DNA of 25,212 nt, from NCBI GenBank assembly GCA_964391325.1, contig CAYMJM010000012.1, positions 1 through 25,212 on the forward strand, read 5' to 3'. Below the pieces are notes generated by a model, which searched no databases, was not told the DNA's origin, and was given only the letters and a program-made list of their open reading frames with translations. The DNA comes from CAYMJM01 sp964391325. GTDB lineage: Bacteria > Patescibacteriota > Dojkabacteria > B142 > JAFGMG01. Position numbers and translations under genes: made by a program. Every line of letters starts with the position of its first letter. The stretch's first letter is position 1. Of the stretch, positions 21,459 to 25,212 are shown in pieces.

Positions 21459-22688
21459 TCAGTACGGTATTATACCAGCAGGATTTATCCTTCCATAGTA
21501 ACTGCTTCCCACATCTACTCCTGGAGGGGACAAACTTAGATGAAGATGAGCTCCATAAGACTTGCCTGTATTGCCTAGTGTCATAATTCTTTGTCCTGCA
21601 TTTACTCTTTGTCCACTTCTCACTGCAAACTGGCCCTGTCCATGCATATATAAGGTAGAGTATCCATTATCATGTCGAATGATTACACAAAATCCCATAG
21701 AACCGCTACACCACCCCGCCTTTAGCACTGTTCCTGCACCAGCAGCAACAATCCAGCATCCGGATGGATGCGCTAAATCAACCCCAGTATGACTGTACCT
21801 CCAACCTCTAATAAAAGTATATCCTCCACATTGCTGCATAGGATTGACAAACGTACCAGAAGGTACACTAACTCCCTGCCCACCTGTGTTGACATAAGTA
21901 CCGCCAGGAGCACTTCCTGATATTGCTTTGGCTACTACAACAGGAGGATTATAAGTTGCATCTGGAATAAATAACTTCTGCCCTACAGTTAGCGTGTAAC
22001 CTGGAGCCTGAAGATTGTTTAATTCAATCAAGTCAAATCTGTTTGCATCCTTAACTTTCTTTATGATACTGTCTAAAGTATCACCTTGAGCCACCACATA
22101 CAATACTCCGTTCATAGGTGGAATGTCTAATTCTTGCCCTACTCTTAGAGTATCACGTCCCGCCGGAATTCTATTAGCCCATCTGATAGTGTCTTCACTT
22201 ACCCCGTACGTATGCGCTATGCCTGCTAAAGTATCTCCCGCTTTCACTGTGTACTTTTCGATTGTGTAGTCAACATCGCTAACCTGTGCTTCAGTAATTG
22301 CTTCAGTAGTACCAACTTGTAGAAATATATCATTATTGCCAATAATACCGGAGGAAGCCATCACCCCGGTCTGTTCCTGAGCAAAGATATCTGTACGAGT
22401 CCCAATACTAGCTACCAGAGCTGCTATAGTTACAAATAGGACAATAACCTGAAAAGCCGTACGATAAAAGGAAGTTCTTCCCCAATACATCCGCCTTACA
22501 ACCATTCCCTTCATATTAGACCCAGAATCTAAAGACAAACTGAGTAGAACTGAGAGTATTCTAATAACTTGTACCACTCTTAGTATAAGATAGCGGAACA
22601 AATCACCAAAAAAGGAGCCATTCGGCTCCCCTCTCCTTCGTACAGGCGTTGCAACAAAACTTTTAATATAATTATTCTCTTCTTCCAC
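21459..22688 (-). CDS. LysM-containing M23 family metallopeptidase
   Basis: 409 residues from a GTG; an internal ATG at residue 59 (22514) is an alternative that places the anchor nearer the N-terminus. A membrane helix (about 76-95, FQVIVLFVTIAALVASIG) is followed by LysM 1 (about 145-190, YTVKAGDTLAGIAHTYGV), LysM 2 (about 196-243, YVVAQGDTLDSIIKK) and a C-terminal M23 LytM-type domain (about 285-405). Zinc ligands are all visible: His300 and Asp304 (HTGVD) and His383 in HLH, with His349 and His381 as catalytic candidates. Such enzymes cut peptide cross-links in peptidoglycan during growth or division. It stops at a TGA. It lies 40 bp downstream of rho on the same strand and is probably cotranscribed with it. 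Confidence 0.93.
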   Translation of the reverse strand: MEEENNYIKSFVATPVRRRGEPNGSFFGDLFRYLILRVVQVIRILSVLLSLSLDSGSNMKGMVVRRMYWGRTSFYRTAFQVIVLFVTIAALVASIGTRTDIFAQEQTGVMASSGIIGNNDIFLQVGTTEAITEAQVSDVDYTIEKYTVKAGDTLAGIAHTYGVSEDTIRWANRIPAGRDTLRVGQELDIPPMNGVLYVVAQGDTLDSIIKKVKDANRFDLIELNNLQAPGYTLTVGQKLFIPDATYNPPVVVAKAISGSAPGGTYVNTGGQGVSVPSGTFVNPMQQCGGYTFIRGWRYSHTGVDLAHPSGCWIVAAGAGTVLKAGWCSGSMGFCVIIRHDNGYSTLYMHGQGQFAVRSGQRVNAGQRIMTLGNTGKSYGAHLHLSLSPPGVDVGSSYYGRINPAGIIPY

Positions 22689-22728
22689 TTTTATACTGGA
22701 ATTCTTAAACCTTTCAATTCTAACAGAA

Positions 22729-24099
22729 CTACATTGCCTCGTGCAATGTTGCCAAAAATTCGGAATTATCTTTCGTTTTCTTGAGTCTTTCTATCAAAAC
22801 CTGAGTTGCTTCTTCGCTTTTGAAAGTGTCAAGCATCCGTCTCACCCTCCATGATTGAGCGAGTACATCAGGGTCCAATAACTTCTCATCGTTACGCGTA
22901 CCAGATTGGAGGACATCAATTGCAGGAAACACCCTCTTTTGAGAAATCTTTCTGTCAAGTTTTAATTCCATGTTACCTGTCCCTTTAAATTCTTCAAAAA
23001 TTACTTCGTCCATTCTACTTCCTGTTTCTACTAATGCTGTCGCAATGATAGTCAAGCTCCCTATTTCCTCAAAATTTCGTGCTGCCCCAAAAAATTTTTT
23101 TGGCGGATATATCGCAACAGGGTCAAAACCGCCTGACAGAGTTCTACCTGAAGGTGGCGCTACAATATTATATGCTCTTGCCAATCTAGTAATTGAATCC
23201 ATTAATATGACTACATCCCTACCCTGCTCAACTATTCTTTTCGCTCTATCAAGAGCTAATTCCGCAACTCTTGTATGGTCCTCAGGGGGTTCATCAAAAT
23301 TAGAAGCTACGACTTCGCCTTCTACTGACCGCTCCATATCTGTTACCTCTTCTGGACGCTCCCCAACAAGAAGAACAATCAAATGTATATCAGGGTTATT
23401 GACTTTTATACCGTGCGCAATATCTTTTAATAGCCAAGTTTTTCCCGCTTTTGGAGGAGCAACAATCATTCCACGCTGCCCCTTTCCTATAGGTGCCAGC
23501 AGATCGATGATCCTAGTCGACATAGTGGCTCGGTCTGTAGCAAGTTTGATTTGCTCGTCAGGGAAAATTGGCGTTAGTGATTTAAAATGTGTCCGCGAGA
23601 GCGCTTCCTCCGGACTAGCGTTATTGATCGCTTCTATCCTCAATAAGGATAGGTATCTTTCTCCCTCTTTTGGAGGTCTTGCCTGCCCAGAAACATAATC
23701 CCCCTGTCTCAGGTTAAATCGTTTAATTTGAGAACCTGAAACATATACGTCATTTTCGCTAGGAAGTAGTTTCAGTGATCTCAGTACTCCGTGACTTCCG
23801 TCATTAATTATCTCTAATACACCTTCAGCAAAGATATTGCCGCCGCGTTTAGTCTGTTCTCTCAGAATTTCTATAATCAGGTCCTCCTTATTTAAATCCG
23901 CTAAATTTCTCACATCTAAATCTGCTGCCATGCTACGCAAGTCAGCAACTGTTTTGCTATTTAATTCTTTAATAGTCATTGCCTCGGCAATTCTATCCTT
24001 AGCCTTATTTTTTGCAGTTGCCTTTATAGTAACTACTTTTGGACTAACATCAACCTTTTGGCTAGGCTGTGTTTTTACATCTTTCTTACTTTCTGCCAT
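22729..24099 (-). CDS. rho: Transcription termination factor Rho
   Basis: 456 residues, slightly longer than the usual 420 because of a basic 40-residue N-terminus (QKVDVSPKVVTIKATAKNK). Then come a Rho-N helical domain (about 42-82), the cold-shock-like RNA-binding domain (about 90-155), and the RecA-type ATPase with Walker A APPKAGKT (214-221), Walker B VVILMDSITRLARAYN, and the SGGFDPVAIYPPKKFFGAARN Q-loop region (given in part; the central residues are the conserved ones). Rho is a hexameric RNA helicase that ends transcripts. The ATG at 24099 follows a strong promoter with a 5' UTR of about 98 nt, long enough to allow feedback control. M23 peptidase follows. Confidence 0.96.
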   Translation of the reverse strand: MAESKKDVKTQPSQKVDVSPKVVTIKATAKNKAKDRIAEAMTIKELNSKTVADLRSMAADLDVRNLADLNKEDLIIEILREQTKRGGNIFAEGVLEIINDGSHGVLRSLKLLPSENDVYVSGSQIKRFNLRQGDYVSGQARPPKEGERYLSLLRIEAINNASPEEALSRTHFKSLTPIFPDEQIKLATDRATMSTRIIDLLAPIGKGQRGMIVAPPKAGKTWLLKDIAHGIKVNNPDIHLIVLLVGERPEEVTDMERSVEGEVVASNFDEPPEDHTRVAELALDRAKRIVEQGRDVVILMDSITRLARAYNIVAPPSGRTLSGGFDPVAIYPPKKFFGAARNFEEIGSLTIIATALVETGSRMDEVIFEEFKGTGNMELKLDRKISQKRVFPAIDVLQSGTRNDEKLLDPDVLAQSWRVRRMLDTFKSEEATQVLIERLKKTKDNSEFLATLHEAM

Positions 24100-24203
24100 G
24101 AATAAAATAATGAAAATATAAAGTTTGAAATTATTTAAGTGGTTAAAATTCAGTTTTAAAAATCGGACACAGGAAATACCAGTAATAAAGAGGATATAGA
24201 AAA

Positions 24204-24232
24204 AGTATAGCTGGTTGTTCTTTTTATGTCAA
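24204..24232 (-). promoter_or_regulatory. Strong promoter of rho
   Basis: On the minus strand a perfect TTGACA (24232-24227), 17 bp, TATACT (24209-24204). The predicted start near 24197 lies 15-20 bp after the end of the upstream ncRNA terminator, so rho is transcribed independently. Confidence 0.8.
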
Positions 24233-24246
24233 TAGCAAGGTGGAAC

Positions 24247-24459
24247 TAAAAAGGGATCGGCACTGCCCCGACCGACCCCACCTTAACCCCTAATAATCTT
24301 CGTAGCGACTTAGGTGGATTCGCTGTAGGCTCAAGATCCCTTTTTTAAAGGTATTTTCAACTCCGAGAGTCCAGTAAGAACCTCAATTACAAATCGGGAA
24401 TTGAGGTTGTACGCGAACCAGACTCTGGGAGCTGCAAACACTTACTTTATTAAAGATCT
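24247..24459 (-). ncRNA. Structured noncoding RNA of about 210 nt, family unknown
   Basis: It has its own promoter and terminator and no ORF. The 5' domain is a long hairpin (24434-24358): outer CAGCTCC/GGAGTTG, then AGAGTC/GACTCT, an asymmetric internal loop, then a perfect 10-bp inner stem AACCTCAATT/AATTGAGGTT. The 3' domain (24346-24248) is closed by AAAAAGGGATC/GATCCCTTTTT, which also makes the terminator, and holds an inner CCACCT/AGGTGG helix. It lacks the signatures I know for RNase P, tmRNA and SRP RNA. The length would suit 6S RNA, but the ends do not pair with each other as in 6S. Transcription from the other strand is less likely because the clear promoter is on this one. Confidence 0.65.
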
Positions 24460-24464
24460 GACGC

Positions 24465-24494
24465 ATTTTAACCTATAATAATTCAAGCTGTCAA
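24465..24494 (-). promoter_or_regulatory. Promoter of the ncRNA
   Basis: A perfect TTGACA (24494-24489), 18 bp, TAAAAT (24470-24465). The predicted start is near 24459-24457. The remaining bases to the radA stop at 24595 hold nothing else I recognise. Confidence 0.7.
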
Positions 24495-24594
24495 GCCTAT
24501 AGTAGAATTTTATACCAATTATATAGAAACTCAGACAACAGGCCCGACAAGCCGAATAACCAAAAATATGAACTATAAATAGAGAAATACCAAA

Positions 24595-25212
24595 CTATTT
24601 GGACAAAATTGAAGCTATCTGACTAATATTTGGCAGTTTTTTACTGTCTATAATCCTTTTATAACCCAATCGGGCCAGCTCCTTTTTTCGCGTTTCAGCT
24701 CTGCTAACTTTCCCTACCCTACCAGTTAAACTAAGCTCTCCTAAAACAGCTATATTAGACTCTAATACTGCACTTTTTAATGAAGATGCTATAGCCGATG
24801 CAACAGCTAGATCTATGGCAGGATCTCGAACTCTTAACCCTCCAGCTACATTGACATAAATATCTTTATCTGACAATCTCAACTTAGCGTGCCTCTCTAA
24901 TATTGCTGCAATAACCTGAACCTTACTTAAAGAGATTCCTTCAGAGATCCTTTTAGGCATGCTATAGAAAGAATTATTTGTTAAGGCCTGGATTTCGACT
25001 ACCAGCACTCTATTCCCTTCTAAAATTGCGCTTCTACAAACTCCTGGCGCTGAATCAGAGCTAACAAAATAACTAGACGCATCTTTTATATCAATAATTC
25101 CTTTATCTTCCAATCCAAGTATTCCCACTTCATTGGTTGTACCGAAACGATTTTTTAACCCCCTGACAACTCTATATCCACTTTTTTCTTCGCCTTCAAT
25201 CTGGAAAACAGC
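24595..25212 (-). CDS. radA: DNA repair protein RadA, C-terminal part (runs off the window)
   Basis: The frame is open to the window edge, giving the last 205 codons. The visible part contains the RadA hallmark KNRFG (in RGLKNRFGTTNEVGILGL), then the C-terminal Lon-like domain with VNVAGGLRVRDPAIDLAVA, VLGELSLTGRVGKVSRAETR and ARLGYKRIID. The zinc finger and RecA ATPase core lie outside the window. RadA (Sms) is a DnaB-like helicase that drives branch migration in recombination and integrates DNA taken up by transformation, which fits the com genes 15 kb away. The apparent start at 25128 is only an internal GTG. Confidence 0.94.
   Translation of the reverse strand, partial: AVFQIEGEEKSGYRVVRGLKNRFGTTNEVGILGLEDKGIIDIKDASSYFVSSDSAPGVCRSAILEGNRVLVVEIQALTNNSFYSMPKRISEGISLSKVQVIAAILERHAKLRLSDKDIYVNVAGGLRVRDPAIDLAVASAIASSLKSAVLESNIAVLGELSLTGRVGKVSRAETRKKELARLGYKRIIDSKKLPNISQIASILSK

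Noticed and set aside
24247..24459. Assigning the RNA upstream of rho as 6S RNA.
   Set aside because: The length fits, but the 5' and 3' ends do not form the closing stem of 6S and there are two separate domains; left as unknown pending a covariance-model search.
1..25212. CRISPR array, prophage, toxin-antitoxin or restriction system.
   Set aside because: No regularly spaced repeats, integrase, phage structural genes, paired toxin-antitoxin ORFs or methyltransferase motifs were seen.

Overview
This 25.2 kb, AT-rich, gene-dense window looks like a chromosome segment of a Candidate Phyla Radiation (Patescibacteria) bacterium. The inference rests on short intergenic spaces, start codons mostly without Shine-Dalgarno sequences, ComEC split into two genes, long-form nucleoside diphosphate kinases, an RRM protein, a TrmB-type regulator and many small membrane-anchored proteins of unknown role. 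The standard code applies (TGA is a true stop, e.g. for the M23 peptidase). I cannot fix the phylum; Dojkabacteria (WS6) or a relative is a guess.

Layout. 1-3.5 kb: the 3' part of a DUF1704/MATCAP-like metallopeptidase meets mreB tail to tail, and mreB diverges from a PEGA-domain membrane protein. 3.5-7.1 kb: tRNA-Arg(CCU), an MFS transporter, then a nucleotide-kinase cluster (variant thymidylate kinase and two tandem long ndk paralogues) with a 133-bp element bearing perfect 20-bp terminal inverted repeats between the two ndk genes. 7.3-11.05 kb: DNA-uptake genes comEA, comEC and a separate ComEC-type metallo-beta-lactamase protein, behind a membrane-anchored cyclophilin. 11.1-15.6 kb: leuS, preceded by an unknown 178-aa gene and a T-box leader with a terminator. 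15.7-19.4 kb: an accessory-looking stretch with a TrmB regulator, a decayed C-terminal piece of a second TrmB, three orphan small genes, tRNA-Ala(GGC) and two small membrane proteins. 19.5-25.2 kb: an RRM gene with a long structured leader, an EamA transporter, tRNA-Ala(CGC), a LysM/M23 peptidase, rho, a separately promoted structured ncRNA, and the 3' part of radA.

The most remarkable object is the 1186-residue leucyl-tRNA synthetase. A complete, motif-intact NUDIX domain lies after the editing domain, and a complete RBBP9/YdeN-like serine hydrolase replaces the second zinc module. A short palindromic repeat is inserted in frame inside the hydrolase, and a related sequence lies in the mobile-looking element between the ndk genes. 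Other items worth following up are the approximately 210-nt ncRNA upstream of rho, the RRM leader with a perfect 10-nt anti-SD match 87 nt before the start codon, and the T-box operon containing an unknown protein.
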